NCBI RefSeq assembly: GCF_000372745.1
Contig: NZ_KB889686.1
Coordinates: 288,018-352,017 of the forward strand
DNA length: 64,000 nucleotides
DNA from: Embleya scabrispora DSM 41855
Lineage (GTDB): Bacteria; Actinomycetota; Actinomycetes; Streptomycetales; Streptomycetaceae
Direction of reading: 5' to 3'
In this document: positions 18,293 through 26,918 of the stretch, piece by piece
Numbering within the stretch: the first letter of the stretch is position 1
Layout of the letters: each line of letters starts with the position of its first letter
Position numbers and translations under genes: made by a program
The notes under the pieces: model-generated
What the model was told of the DNA's origin: nothing
Database searches by the model: none
What the model saw: the letters and a program-made list of their open reading frames with translations, nothing else

Positions 18293-19240
18293 ATGATCGA
18301 AGTGCACGGACTCACCAAGAGATACGGCGCGCGGGTCGTCGTGGACGATCTGACGTTCACCGTCGAACCGGGGCGGGTGACCGGCTTCCTCGGCCCGAAC
18401 GGCGCGGGCAAGTCGACCACCATGCGGATGATTCTGGGACTGGCCGCGCCCAGCGCCGGCCACGCCTGGATCGAGGGACGGCCGTACCGCTCGTTCGACC
18501 GGCCGCTGCGCCGGGTGGGCGCGCTCCTGGACGCGGGTGCGATGTCGGGTGGGCGTGGCGCGTACCACCACTTGGCGAGCATCGCCGCGAGCAACGACAT
18601 CCCGCGCACCCGGGTCGAGGAGGTGCTGGAACGGACGGGTTTGTGCGAGGTGGCCCGGCGGCGGGTGGGCGGCTTCTCGCTGGGCATGAAGCAGCGGCTC
18701 GGGATCGCGGCCGCACTGCTCGGCGAGCCGCGGGTGTTGCTGCTCGACGAGCCGGTCAACGGGCTCGATCCGGACGGGGTGCGCTGGATCCGCACGCTCA
18801 TGCGCGAACTGGCGGCCGAGGGACGCACGGTGTTCGTCTCCAGCCATCTGATGAGCGAGATGGCGCTGACCGCCGACCACGTGATCGTGCTCGGTCGGGG
18901 CCGGGTGATCGTGGACACCGACATGGCCGAGTTCGTCCGGACCGGCTCGCGCGGTGACGTGCTGGTGCGCTCGCCGCACGGTGCGCGGTTGGCCCGGCTG
19001 TTGACCGAGCACGGGGCGTCGGTGACCGCGGAGGCGGACGGCGCCCTCGCGGTTACCGACCTGGCGTTCGTCCGGATCGGCGAGCTGGCCGCCGCGCACG
19101 GCCTGGTGATCCACGAACTCGCGGCCCGACAGGGCTCGTTGGAGGAGGCGTACCTGCGGATCACCGAGGACGAGGCGGTCCACCGGGCGGTGCACCCGGT
19201 GGGTGGGGCGGGCGCCGTCGGCAAGGGGGCGGGCGCGTGA
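18293..19240 (+). CDS. ABC transporter ATP-binding protein
   Basis: 315 residues from ATG 18293, with GGAAGGGGC just upstream. Walker A GPNGAGKS at 34-41, signature FSLGMKQRL, Walker B LLLDEPVNGLD and H-loop SSHLMSE are all intact. It has the arrangement of single-domain exporter ATPases of the BcrA/bacitracin type, which pair with a separate permease. The next gene overlaps by four bases (GTGA) and encodes that permease. The pair is divergent from a DesK-type two-component system that probably controls it. Confidence 0.92.
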   Translation: MIEVHGLTKRYGARVVVDDLTFTVEPGRVTGFLGPNGAGKSTTMRMILGLAAPSAGHAWIEGRPYRSFDRPLRRVGALLDAGAMSGGRGAYHHLASIAASNDIPRTRVEEVLERTGLCEVARRRVGGFSLGMKQRLGIAAALLGEPRVLLLDEPVNGLDPDGVRWIRTLMRELAAEGRTVFVSSHLMSEMALTADHVIVLGRGRVIVDTDMAEFVRTGSRGDVLVRSPHGARLARLLTEHGASVTAEADGALAVTDLAFVRIGELAAAHGLVIHELAARQGSLEEAYLRITEDEAVHRAVHPVGGAGAVGKGAGA

Positions 19241-20019
19241 GGTGGTTCTCGCTGCCACGCGGGGTGCTCGCGGCCGAGTGGATCAAGCTGCGGACCCTTC
19301 GCTCCATGTATTACACCGCCGTGATCTCCGCGGTCGCGGCACTCGGGCTCGGCGCGTTCGACCTGGGCAATCTGGTCGCCGACTGGGACGGGTTGTCGGC
19401 CGAGCGGCAGGCCGCGTTCGACCCGGTCCGTTTCGGCTTCAGCGGCGGCTACTACGTGGTCGTGCTCGCGCTGGGCACGCTCGGGGCACTGGTCGGCGGC
19501 TCGGAGTACGGATCGGGGCTGATCGCGACCACGTACACCGCGGTGCCTCGGCGGCGCCGGGTGTTCGCGGCCAAGGTCGCGGTCACCGGCGCCGCGACCT
19601 TCGTGGCGGGCGAGGTGATCGCGTTCGCGACCTTCTTCATGGGTCAGGGGATCCTGGCCGACAAGCACCTGAATGTGAGCCTGGGCGACCCGCACGTGCT
19701 GCGTGCGGTGACGGCCACCGGCGCGTTCGTGAGCGTGCTCGCGGTGATCGGGCTCGCGCTGGGCACCATCGTGCGGCATTCGGCGGGGGCGATCGCCGCG
19801 CTGTTCGGGCTGTTCTTCGTCGCCCCGATGCTCACCGAGGCGGCCGGCGACGCGGTCGAGCGCGGCACCCTGCAACCGGCCTTCCAGGCACTGAGCAGCA
19901 CCACCGGGCCGGTGGATCCGTCCCGTCCTTCGACGGCGGCGGCGTGTGTGGTGTGCGTGGTCTGGCTCGCGGTCGCGCTGGCGGTTGCCGCGTGGTCGGT
20001 CGAGCGTCGGGATGTGTGA
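19237..20019 (+). CDS. ABC transporter permease (ABC-2 type)
   Basis: 260 residues from GTG 19237, overlapping the ATPase stop. The N-terminus EWIKLRTLRSMYYT is typical of BcrB-like permeases, followed by about six membrane segments and the conserved GGSEYGSGLIATTYTAVPRR loop after the second. It should form the membrane channel for the preceding ATPase, exporting a peptide, antibiotic or lipid-like substrate. The gene is followed at once by the CCATGCA repeat element (20065-20131). Confidence 0.9.
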   Translation: MRWFSLPRGVLAAEWIKLRTLRSMYYTAVISAVAALGLGAFDLGNLVADWDGLSAERQAAFDPVRFGFSGGYYVVVLALGTLGALVGGSEYGSGLIATTYTAVPRRRRVFAAKVAVTGAATFVAGEVIAFATFFMGQGILADKHLNVSLGDPHVLRAVTATGAFVSVLAVIGLALGTIVRHSAGAIAALFGLFFVAPMLTEAAGDAVERGTLQPAFQALSSTTGPVDPSRPSTAAACVVCVVWLAVALAVAAWSVERRDV

Positions 20020-20064
20020 GCGTGGGGACGGAACATGATTCGTTGCAGATCCCGTAACGACATG

Positions 20065-20131
20065 CCATGCACATTGCCATGCAGCACACCATGCAGTCTG
20101 CCATGCAGCTCGCCATGCAAGTACCAGGTCA
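20065..20131. repeat. CCATGCA array, 12-bp period, copy A
   Basis: CCATGCA occurs at 20065, 20077, 20089, 20101 and 20113, exactly every 12 bp. The last unit runs into a 23-nt segment (20109-20131) identical to 43431-43453, with partial similarity continuing about 20 nt. It lies in the 20020-20209 gap between two convergent genes. The minus strand reads WYLHGELHGRLHG in one frame and a Cys/Met-rich peptide in another; coding is unproven. It has lower GC than its surroundings. Confidence 0.75.
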
Positions 20132-20209
20132 GAGGCTCATTTCGAGTACCGCTCGGCTTCATCGTGGTTGGTCGATGCGAAGCCGATACTTCTGACGAGC
20201 CCATCGTGC

Positions 20210-21217
20210 TCATCGCGGGTTCCGCCGGTTCGGCCACGGCCGGCCGGCGCCGGGAGCGCGGTCGGCGTGGGCTCTGCCGGTGAGGGCGAGGAAGACATCG
20301 TCGAGGTCGGGAGTGTGCACGGTGAGCGACTCGGCGCGGATGGCCGCGTCGTCGAGTGTGTCGAGGAGGGTGCGCAGCGTCGGGATGCTGTCGTCGCCGG
20401 GGATGTCGAGGGTGAGTGTCTCGTCGTCGCAGGTGGTGGCGCGGAAGAGGTCGGCGGCCACGTCGAGGTGGTGGGGGTTGTTGAACCTGACCCGGATGTG
20501 CGCGCCGGGAACGCGGCGCTTGAGCTCGGCGGCGGTACCCTCGGCGACGAGCCGGCCGTAGTCCAGGACCGCGATCCGGTCGGCGAGTCGGTCCGCCTCC
20601 TCCAGATATCGGGTGGTGAGCAGGACGGTCACGCCCTGCTCGGCGACCAGTTCGCGGATGATGTTCCAGATGACTCGGCGGCTGCGCGGGTCCAGGCCCG
20701 TGGTGGGCTCGTCGAGGAAGATCACTCGGGGGTCGCCGATCAGGGTCATCGCCAGGTCGAGCCTGCGGCGCATGTCGCCGGAGAGGGTGACGACGGCTTT
20801 GGAGGCGGCCTCGGTGAGGTCGAATCGGGCCAGCAGTTCGTCGGCCCGGCGGCGGCCCTCCACCCGGCCCAGATGACGCAGGTCCGCCATCAGGATCAGG
20901 TTCTCCCGGGTGGTGAGCAGGTTGTCCACGGCGGCGAACTGGCCGGTGACACCGATCGCCCGGCGTACCGCGTCGGCCTCACGGGCGAGGTCGTGGCCGG
21001 CCACGTGTACGCGGCCGGCGTCGGCGCCGACGAGCGTGGACAGGATCTGCAGGGTGGTGGTCTTGCCCGCGCCGCTGGGACCGAGGAGGGCGAAAACGGT
21101 GCCCTCGGGGATGTGCAGGTCGATGCCGTCCAGCACCACCTTGTCGCCGTACGACTTGGCCAAGCCGACGGCGCTGATCGCGGCCGAGCGGCTGCCGGCC
21201 GCGGAAGTCGTGGTCAT
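20210..21217 (-). CDS. DrrA-like ABC transporter ATP-binding protein, no adjacent permease
   Basis: 335 residues, daunorubicin-resistance (DrrA) type with the family's C-terminal domain. Walker A GPSGAGKT at 46-53, Walker B VIFLDEPTTGLD. Two changes stand out: the ABC signature reads LSGDM (Asp148 for the usual Gly), and the H-loop region reads TTRYLEEAD where this family usually has TTQYLEEAD. DrrA genes are normally followed by a DrrB permease; here the next thing downstream is the CCATGCA array and a convergent gene. It follows DUF4097 by 57 bp and probably shares its transcript. Confidence 0.85.
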   Translation of the reverse strand: MTTTSAAGSRSAAISAVGLAKSYGDKVVLDGIDLHIPEGTVFALLGPSGAGKTTTLQILSTLVGADAGRVHVAGHDLAREADAVRRAIGVTGQFAAVDNLLTTRENLILMADLRHLGRVEGRRRADELLARFDLTEAASKAVVTLSGDMRRRLDLAMTLIGDPRVIFLDEPTTGLDPRSRRVIWNIIRELVAEQGVTVLLTTRYLEEADRLADRIAVLDYGRLVAEGTAAELKRRVPGAHIRVRFNNPHHLDVAADLFRATTCDDETLTLDIPGDDSIPTLRTLLDTLDDAAIRAESLTVHTPDLDDVFLALTGRAHADRAPGAGRPWPNRRNPR

Positions 21218-21274
21218 GGCAGGGGGACCCCTTCGATCGTGGCTCTGCGGTCTCGGCCGGGCCGCGCGCCGAAC

Positions 21275-22111
21275 TCAGGCACGCCGGATCAGAATGTGGC
21301 CGAAGGAGGTCCGGGCGCGGACCTCGACGGACTCCTCGGACTCCTCGGGACTCTCGGTCGCGCCGAGCGAGTTGCGTACGCTGCCCATCCGGGTCTGCAC
21401 GTCCAGCCAGGCTGCGGTGGCCTTGCGGATGCCGACCTCCAGGTCGCCGACGCCGGTGTGGAGATGGACCTGGCCGCGGGCCACCTCGTCGATCCGGATC
21501 GCGCCGTGGGCGCACTTGGCGTCGACGTCGGCGTGCGCGACGCCGACGGTGATCCGGCCGTTGGAGGAGTTGGCCCGCAGGTCGCCCCCGACCTCGCCGA
21601 CGGTGGTTTCGCCGTTGGTGTTCCTGATCGTCGCCGCGCCGGTGACGGTGCCGATCTCGATCCGGCCCGCCGCGATGATCTCGGCGTCCCCGGTGGTGCG
21701 GGCCACCCGGATGTCGCCGTGGTCGGTCCTGGCGTACAGGGCCCGGGCCTCGTCCATGCGGATGGTGCCGACCGAGGTCTTGAGCCGGCAGTCGCCCAGC
21801 GGGCCCGAACAGGTGAAGTCCGCCATGGGCGTGGCGGCCCGCACGTCGGAGCCCGCGGGCAGTTCGACGGAGATCTCGACGGAGCCGTTCTTGCCGAACA
21901 GCGAGCGCTTCTTGGGCCCGTTGATCAGCAATCTGCCACCGGAGCAGGTGACCGTGGTCTGTTGTGCGGCACGCACGTCGATCTCGTCCGCGCTGTTGCC
22001 GGGCACTACCTCGACCACCGTGTCGGTGCGGTCGCTCGCGCTGATCCGGACCGAACCGATGTCGAATTCGAGGGTGGCGGAAATCGGCTTCGGGGTGTCG
22101 AACCTGGGCAT
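21275..22111 (-). CDS. DUF4097-family beta-strand repeat protein
   Basis: 278 residues from ATG 22111. Repeated short strands of the type GDIRVARTTGDAEI, GEVGGDLRANSSNG and CAHGAIRIDEVARGQV build the right-handed beta-helix expected of DUF4097 adhesin-like proteins. There is no signal peptide, so a cytoplasmic or membrane-associated location is likely. In streptomycetes such genes sit between a HicB-like gene and DrrAB-type ABC genes, as seen here except for the missing DrrB. The molecular role is not established. Confidence 0.85.
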   Translation of the reverse strand: MPRFDTPKPISATLEFDIGSVRISASDRTDTVVEVVPGNSADEIDVRAAQQTTVTCSGGRLLINGPKKRSLFGKNGSVEISVELPAGSDVRAATPMADFTCSGPLGDCRLKTSVGTIRMDEARALYARTDHGDIRVARTTGDAEIIAAGRIEIGTVTGAATIRNTNGETTVGEVGGDLRANSSNGRITVGVAHADVDAKCAHGAIRIDEVARGQVHLHTGVGDLEVGIRKATAAWLDVQTRMGSVRNSLGATESPEESEESVEVRARTSFGHILIRRA

Positions 22112-22362
22112 CGTGGTGCGTTCCTCTCGGCTGTGGGCTCCCGTTGGCACGCCGGCCGGGTGGGCGGGGCCGGCCGGAAGTCCGGTGCGGTGTCGGGGGT
22201 CGGTGCCGTGTGCGATGCGTGGACAGCGGTGCTTGCGCGACGTCTGCGGGGGCGATGCTTGCGTGGTGGAGGTGCGTGGCGGAGGCGCGTGTGTTGTGTC
22301 CGTGTCCGTGTCCGCGTATGCGGTGGCGCGGGGCGGTGGTGTGGCGCCGTGCGTTGTGCCGG

Positions 22363-22905
22363 TCAGCGGACCCAGCCGGTGTAGCCCTGGCGGCCCCGAT
22401 GTCGGCTGGTGGGGTCGGATGCGCCGTTGCGGGCGGGATCGGGTGCCAGCGCGCCGGTGGCGGCGCGTACCAGCCAGGCGTTGACCGACAGGCTCTCGCG
22501 CGCTGCGGCGGCCTCGACTCGGGACTTGAGGTGGGCGGGCAGCCGGAAGTTGATCCGTGCCATGCCGCCCTCGTCGCCGTCCGCCGGCGCCGCGAACGAC
22601 GTCGGTGTGGGCACACTCGGCGCGCCTTCCGGCCGGTCGGGTCTCGCGTAGACCTCCGGGGCCGGCGGCGCCGTCACCACGAACTCGGGGTCGAGCCCGC
22701 GCAGTCGAAGCTCGACCGATCCGGGGGCGAGGTCGCCGGTGACCTCGGCCATGGCGGCGGACAGCGCACTGAGCAGAACGAGCCGGGTGGCCGATTCCAG
22801 CGGGGCGGTGAGGCGCTCGGCCAGCTCGCGCGCCTCGCCACCGCCCGCATTCGCGGCGACCGCGAGCTCGTTCCGAAGATTGTCGACGTACGGTGTGAGA
22901 TCCAT
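22363..22905 (-). CDS. HicB-like ribbon-helix-helix protein
   Basis: 180 residues from ATG 22905 (MDLTPYVDNL). The C-terminal third carries a ribbon-helix-helix motif: a strand with ARINFRLP, then AHLKSRVEAAAARESLSVNAWLV, like HicB antitoxins. The N-terminal 110 residues are helical and contain LRGLDPEF. No HicA toxin gene is nearby, so it is more likely an autoregulator of the DUF4097/ABC run downstream (251-bp gap, in which I see only GTGTCC-rich repeats) than half of a toxin-antitoxin pair. Confidence 0.8.
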   Translation of the reverse strand: MDLTPYVDNLRNELAVAANAGGGEARELAERLTAPLESATRLVLLSALSAAMAEVTGDLAPGSVELRLRGLDPEFVVTAPPAPEVYARPDRPEGAPSVPTPTSFAAPADGDEGGMARINFRLPAHLKSRVEAAAARESLSVNAWLVRAATGALAPDPARNGASDPTSRHRGRQGYTGWVR

Positions 22906-23343
22906 GACGCCATGGTGGCACATTGATGGCGCCGTTGCGAGATGTCTCGACGTCATAGATGCGCCATCCGCATCTGGGCCAGGAGGTACGGGTGTTGCGG
23001 AGGAGGCAGGCGAGCGGCTGAATGCCGACGGGCGTCGGGCCGGTCCGGATACTCGCGGCGACGGGCACACGCTGCGCCATGACGGCTTCCGGTTGCGCCA
23101 CGGTGCCCATTGCGCCACGCCGGCGCGGGCTCCGGGCGACGGCCCGCCGGGAGCGCCGGGGCGCGGGCGGGGGCGCGGCGGCCCGTGGTGCCGGTGTCCG
23201 GTGGTGCCGGCGTTCGGTCCGGCCGTCTCGGTCGATCGGTGGCGCCTGCGCCGCATGGGGCGTCGACACCGGCTCTAGAGTGATCATGACGGGGTGGCAC
23301 GACGAGTGACACGACGCGGTGTGCGGCGAGGGGGTTTGGGGAC
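22906..23343. other. Intergenic region between divergent genes
   Basis: 438 bp with no gene I can support. Besides the inverted repeat at 22957-22975, the part from 23100 to 23260 is a GC-rich run of short G and C blocks without codon structure. The HicB-like and 23344 genes must both be driven from here. Confidence 0.5.
22957..22975. promoter_or_regulatory. Inverted repeat AGATGCG-N5-CGCATCT upstream of the HicB-like gene
   Basis: Perfect 7-bp arms, 52 bp before the HicB-like start. Ribbon-helix-helix proteins bind short palindromes near their own promoters, so an autoregulatory site is plausible. Confidence 0.4.
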
Positions 23344-24276
23344 GTGGCGATACGGGATCAACTGCGGGGCATCAGTGGGGCGGTGGGGGCCGCGGCGGCG
23401 TCGGGGCGCGCGGCCGTGGGAGGTCGGATCGGCGCCGGTCGGGCCCGGGTCGCGTCGGGGGACTGGGTGCACGGGACGTTGGACGCCCTGCCCGCGCCGG
23501 CCGCGCCCGCCACCGTGGCCTGGGAGTTCTCGTTGGGCGCGCTGGTGTGTCGGCATCCGAAGATGCCTGCGATGACCGCGCGACCGCTGCGGCTGCTCGA
23601 CGGCCTGGGCGCGGTGCGCTTCGGCCCGGAGACGGTCGGCTTCGACGGGGAGGACATCCCGTGGGAGAAGGTGGTCCGGCTCACCCTGCACGACGCGTTC
23701 GCCTCGATGACCACGGCCGCACTCGATACCGAAGTGGACCGGATTCGCGACGTGCTGCCGCCGTTGCCCGGCCGCAAGTGGGCGGTCGGCAAGGTGGTGG
23801 AGGGCCTGCTCACGGTGGTCCTCGCGTCGCTGGAACAGGCCGACGACCGCCGCCTGGACAGCGCGGAGGTGGCCTGCGAAATCACCTACCGCGGCTTGCT
23901 CGGCCGGGAGAAGACGCTGCGCGCCGGCCTGTTCGCCACCGCCCTGTTGGCCCGGCAGGCCGCCGTCGAGGACAGTCTGGTGGCCACCGCGCGCGCCCAC
24001 GGCGTCGAGGTGGTCGCGGCCGTACCCGAAGGCGGCGCCGGCGACGCGGCGGCGGCCGAGCGAATCCGCGTCCTGCGGGCCCGGACCGACGCGGTCTCGG
24101 CCAAGCTGCGCGCCCAGCGCGAGCAGGCCGCGGAGATCGCCCCGCCGGTCGAGCCGACGGCGGTCGCGGGTAGCGCGCCGAACGCGACAGCCGCTCCCGC
24201 CTCGCGCATCGCCGGCCCCGGCAACGCCGCCCACCCCAGCGACGCCACCGACCCCACCGACCCTTTCGCCTGCTGA
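23344..24276 (+). CDS. Hypothetical protein, 310 residues
   Basis: Starts at GTG 23344. The middle (about 60-240) has a regular alternation of strands and helices (LRLLDGLGAVRFGPETVGFDG, then IPWEKVVRLTLHDAF), which could be a PH-like or other small domain followed by a helical region. The N-terminal 45 residues are Gly/Ala-rich and the last 50 are a Pro/Ala/Asp/Thr low-complexity tail ending FAC. No signal peptide. I do not recognise a family. A hairpin immediately follows the stop. Confidence 0.6.
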   Translation: MAIRDQLRGISGAVGAAAASGRAAVGGRIGAGRARVASGDWVHGTLDALPAPAAPATVAWEFSLGALVCRHPKMPAMTARPLRLLDGLGAVRFGPETVGFDGEDIPWEKVVRLTLHDAFASMTTAALDTEVDRIRDVLPPLPGRKWAVGKVVEGLLTVVLASLEQADDRRLDSAEVACEITYRGLLGREKTLRAGLFATALLARQAAVEDSLVATARAHGVEVVAAVPEGGAGDAAAAERIRVLRARTDAVSAKLRAQREQAAEIAPPVEPTAVAGSAPNATAAPASRIAGPGNAAHPSDATDPTDPFAC

Positions 24277-24278
24277 TC

Positions 24279-24295
24279 ACCCGGTGCGACCGGGT
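24279..24295. terminator. Hairpin ACCCGGT-GCG-ACCGGGT
   Basis: Perfect 7-bp stem with a 3-nt loop beginning two bases after the stop of the gene at 23344-24276. No T-tract. Position suggests a terminator. Confidence 0.4.
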
Positions 24296-24513
24296 CGGCT
24301 CGCCTCTTCTCGGCTGACGCGAGAGCCAGGGCCCGTCCGGCGGATCCTGGTGGATGGGGCCGCGCCGTCCCGTGCCGTGGCCGGTGGTGCCGGCGAAGCG
24401 GCCGCGTAGTGGTTCTGTTCGGCGGTTTCTCCGGTGCGCCGAGACGAGCGCAGCGAGGAGCCCGAAGGGCGAACGGCAGCCGGCGCGACCCGCCGGGATG
24501 CGCCGGACAGGTC

Positions 24514-25020
24514 CTATCCGCGGGCTTCCATCCCGTAGGGCCGCAGGCCCCGGGCGCGATAGTTGACCAGGGCATTGGGGTGGTCCTCGGAGGAGGTGTG
24601 CAGCCAGACTCGGCGGACCGGCTCGGTGTTCGCGTAGGGGGCGGTGTGCCAGGCCTGGCGGAGCAGCAGGGTCAGTGCGCAGCCGCCCAGGCCGGTGCCG
24701 ACGTATTCGGGAAGCAGGCCGAACGTGACCACCTCCACGTTTCCGCCGGGCTGGGGCTCCAGATTGCCGATGCCCGCGGTCCGGCCGGCGTGCGTGATCA
24801 GCCAGGCTTGCAACAACGGGCGCGTGGCGTGAAGTTCCGCCCACTCGTGCTCGGTTCGGGATGCGCTGCGCCAGCCGTACGGTGCGCCGACTCGGGCCAG
24901 CAGGTCGTGCACCAGGGGCGTGGCGAGGTCGACACGGCGCAGCGCGAGCGCCGGACCGGGGCGGGAGGGCCGGAGGTCGTCGAGCGAGGTCATCTCCAGG
25001 TACATCACGGTCTTACCCAT
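24514..25020 (-). CDS. GNAT-family N-acetyltransferase
   Basis: 168 residues. The C-terminal half shows the acetyl-CoA binding pattern (VVTFGLLPEYVGTGLGGCALTLLL) and a later YRARGLRPYG segment that closes the fold. The N-terminus (MGKTVMYLEMTSLDDLRP) starts with a strand carrying the DL/DD acidic turn. It is one of four acetyltransferases in the window; the substrate is unknown. It is 59 bp downstream of the hemerythrin-domain gene on the same strand and may be in its transcript. Confidence 0.82.
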   Translation of the reverse strand: MGKTVMYLEMTSLDDLRPSRPGPALALRRVDLATPLVHDLLARVGAPYGWRSASRTEHEWAELHATRPLLQAWLITHAGRTAGIGNLEPQPGGNVEVVTFGLLPEYVGTGLGGCALTLLLRQAWHTAPYANTEPVRRVWLHTSSEDHPNALVNYRARGLRPYGMEARG

Positions 25021-25079
25021 CGCGGCAGGTTATCCACGGCCGCCGACACCGGGGGCCCGGGCCGGCGATCCCGACCTCG

Positions 25080-25757
25080 TCACGTCCCACGCGTGCGGCG
25101 GACGGTGGGCCGGCTGCCTCGGGTGCCCCACGGATCCTGCGCGTCGTACGCCGGTTGCCACAGGTTCAGATACGTCGGACGCACAGAGTCCGGCAGTTGG
25201 CCGAGGATGATCGCGGTACTCTCGGCGCTCGCGTGATCGAGCAGCCACGGCAGGTAGCGGCACGTACCGGAGCCGACCCGTCGGCCGTGTTCGGCGCCGA
25301 AGCGGCGCATCTGCTCGGCGGAGACCACCGCGTCGATCAACGGCAGCGCCTCGTCCTCCTCGTGCCCGAGATGCCCGCGCAGCCCGCTGACCAGTCCGTC
25401 GAGCAGGTCACCGAGCCGCAGACTTCCCGTATCGCGGTCGGCGAGCGCCGCGTCGATGGCATCCAACAGCGGTTCGAACGTGGCGTGTTCGGCCTCCATC
25501 ACCGCGATCACGCCCAACTCGTCCGGCCGGTCGGCCAGCGCCTTGCGCAGCACCGGCCACAGCAGGTCGTCCTCGGCTCCCAGGTGCACCCGCAGGTACC
25601 GGCGGAACAGGTCCCATCCGGTGCCGACCCGCAGGATGTGCCACGGGTCGTCATCCGTACGCGCGGCGACCCGGGCAAGTCGTTCCAGATCGCGGCGCAG
25701 CGCGTCGTGGATCGCGAACATCATCGTCATGTCGTGTCGGAAGACCTTGCCGCGCAC
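25080..25757 (-). CDS. Hemerythrin HHE-domain protein (paralogue A)
   Basis: 225 residues from GTG 25757. This start is preferred because AGGA lies just upstream and the resulting N-terminus (VRGKVFRHDMTMM) aligns with the paralogue at 36332 (MTGKTFKNDMSMM). Helical bundle with iron-ligand pattern IHDALRRDL, LGAEDDLLWP, MEAEHATF and GHLGHEEDEALP. Such proteins bind a di-iron site and sense or handle oxygen or nitrosative species. A GC hairpin sits 53 nt upstream, as in the paralogue. It may be cotranscribed with the acetyltransferase. Confidence 0.85.
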   Translation of the reverse strand: MRGKVFRHDMTMMFAIHDALRRDLERLARVAARTDDDPWHILRVGTGWDLFRRYLRVHLGAEDDLLWPVLRKALADRPDELGVIAVMEAEHATFEPLLDAIDAALADRDTGSLRLGDLLDGLVSGLRGHLGHEEDEALPLIDAVVSAEQMRRFGAEHGRRVGSGTCRYLPWLLDHASAESTAIILGQLPDSVRPTYLNLWQPAYDAQDPWGTRGSRPTVRRTRGT

Positions 25758-26058
25758 GGGATCCTCGCTTGTCGAGCGTTGTGGTCGTCGGGAACGGGCG
25801 GAGCCGGTGAGGGGCCCGGCTTCCTTCGTCCGGGCCCCGAACTCGGGCCCCGGGCCCGGGAAACCTCCGTCTCGGTGCCGAAGCGGTCGGCCGTGGACGG
25901 AACTCCATCCCGTTGACGGACGCCGGCCCCGCGATGTGACCGCCGCCCCGCGCCCACCTTCCCGTGGCCGGATGGGGTCGCCATCGGCAGGAGCACGCCG
26001 CCGCTCGGACGCACGCGTGCCCGTGCGTTGTCGGTGGCCGGCGATAGGGTGCCCGATC
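25758..26058. other. Intergenic region between divergent genes
   Basis: 301 bp holding the hairpin at 25811-25838 and further CCCGGG-rich runs to about 25860. No gene is supported. Promoters of the hemerythrin gene and the methyltransferase must lie here. Confidence 0.5.
25811..25838. promoter_or_regulatory. GC hairpin in the leader of hemerythrin paralogue A
   Basis: GGGGCCCGG (25811-25819) pairs with CCGGGCCCC (25830-25838) around a 10-nt loop, 53 nt before the start. The second hemerythrin gene has a similar element at 36250-36271. It could be an operator, attenuator or mRNA-stability hairpin. Confidence 0.35.
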
Positions 26059-26736
26059 GTGATTGAACCCGACTTCCTGCAGGCCACCCGGACGTCCTAC
26101 GACGCTGTCGCCACCGAGTACACCGAATACGCCCGGACGGATCTCGCGAACAAGCCACTGGACCGGGCCCAACTCGCCGCCTTCGCCGAATTCGTCGGCT
26201 CGGCCCACGCCGGAACCGGATCCGTGGCCGACGTCGGGTGCGGGACCGGTCGGATCACCGCGCACCTGCGCGAGCTCGGGCTGGACGTGTTCGGGATCGA
26301 CCTGTCGCCGGGGATGATCGCGGTGGCCCGCCGCGAGCACCCGGACCTGCGCTTCGAGGTCGGCTCGATGACGGACCTGGACCTGCCGGACGGCTCCCTC
26401 GCCGGCTTGGTGGCGTGGTACTCGATCATCCACGTTCCGGTGGAGCAGCTGCCGGGCGTGTTCGCCGAGTTCCACCGTGTCCTGGCACCCGGCGGCCGGC
26501 TCCTGCTGGCCTTCCAGGTCGGCGACGAACCGCTGCGGCTGACCGAGGCGTTCGGCCGAGCGGTATCCCTCGACTTCCACCGCCGCCGACCGGAGCGGAT
26601 CGCCGGCCTGGTGACCGATGCGGGTTTGACCATGCACGCGCAGATGATCCGCGAGCCCGATCCCGGCGAGGGCGTACGACCCACACAGCACGCATACCTG
26701 TCGGCCCGGAAGCCCTTGCCCGCGCAAGACGACTGA
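26059..26736 (+). CDS. Class I SAM-dependent methyltransferase
   Basis: 225 residues from GTG 26059. Motif I VADVGCGTGRITAHL, acidic residue in FGIDLSPGM, motif IV-like LVAWYSIIHVP and post-motif APGGRLLLAFQVGD. Family Methyltransf_25/UbiE-like. The N-terminus TRTSYDAVATEYTEYAR is typical of small-molecule or tellurite-resistance-type methyltransferases in actinobacteria. The substrate is unknown. It converges on the OsmC-family gene; the 182-bp gap between them shows nothing clear. Confidence 0.87.
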   Translation: MIEPDFLQATRTSYDAVATEYTEYARTDLANKPLDRAQLAAFAEFVGSAHAGTGSVADVGCGTGRITAHLRELGLDVFGIDLSPGMIAVARREHPDLRFEVGSMTDLDLPDGSLAGLVAWYSIIHVPVEQLPGVFAEFHRVLAPGGRLLLAFQVGDEPLRLTEAFGRAVSLDFHRRRPERIAGLVTDAGLTMHAQMIREPDPGEGVRPTQHAYLSARKPLPAQDD

Positions 26737-26918
26737 ACCGATCCGCGCACCGCGGGCCGGCCCGGACCGTAACCGGTCGACCCCTTGCGGGAGCGAGTGT
26801 GGATCGCCGCTCGGACGGCGGCGTCGAGGGAGTCGGCGTGCACGCGTGCGGTCATGGTGTAGACCGCGCGATCGCCGATGCCCTCGACGCCGTCCGTACC
26901 GCGGCCGGGTCGGCCGGT

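Noticed and set aside
19832..20116. Cys/Met-rich peptide read from copy A of the CCATGCA element (MASCMADCMVCC)
   Set aside because: The frame is interrupted after a few units in copy B and no ribosome site is seen, so it is not a supported gene; kept only as an observation under the repeat.
20168..22384. 738-codon open frame antisense to the DrrA-like and DUF4097 genes
   Set aside because: Composition is typical of an antisense shadow; the opposite strand carries intact Walker motifs and DUF4097 strands.
22363..22905. HicAB toxin-antitoxin system
   Set aside because: Only a HicB-like protein is present; no HicA-sized gene lies on either side.
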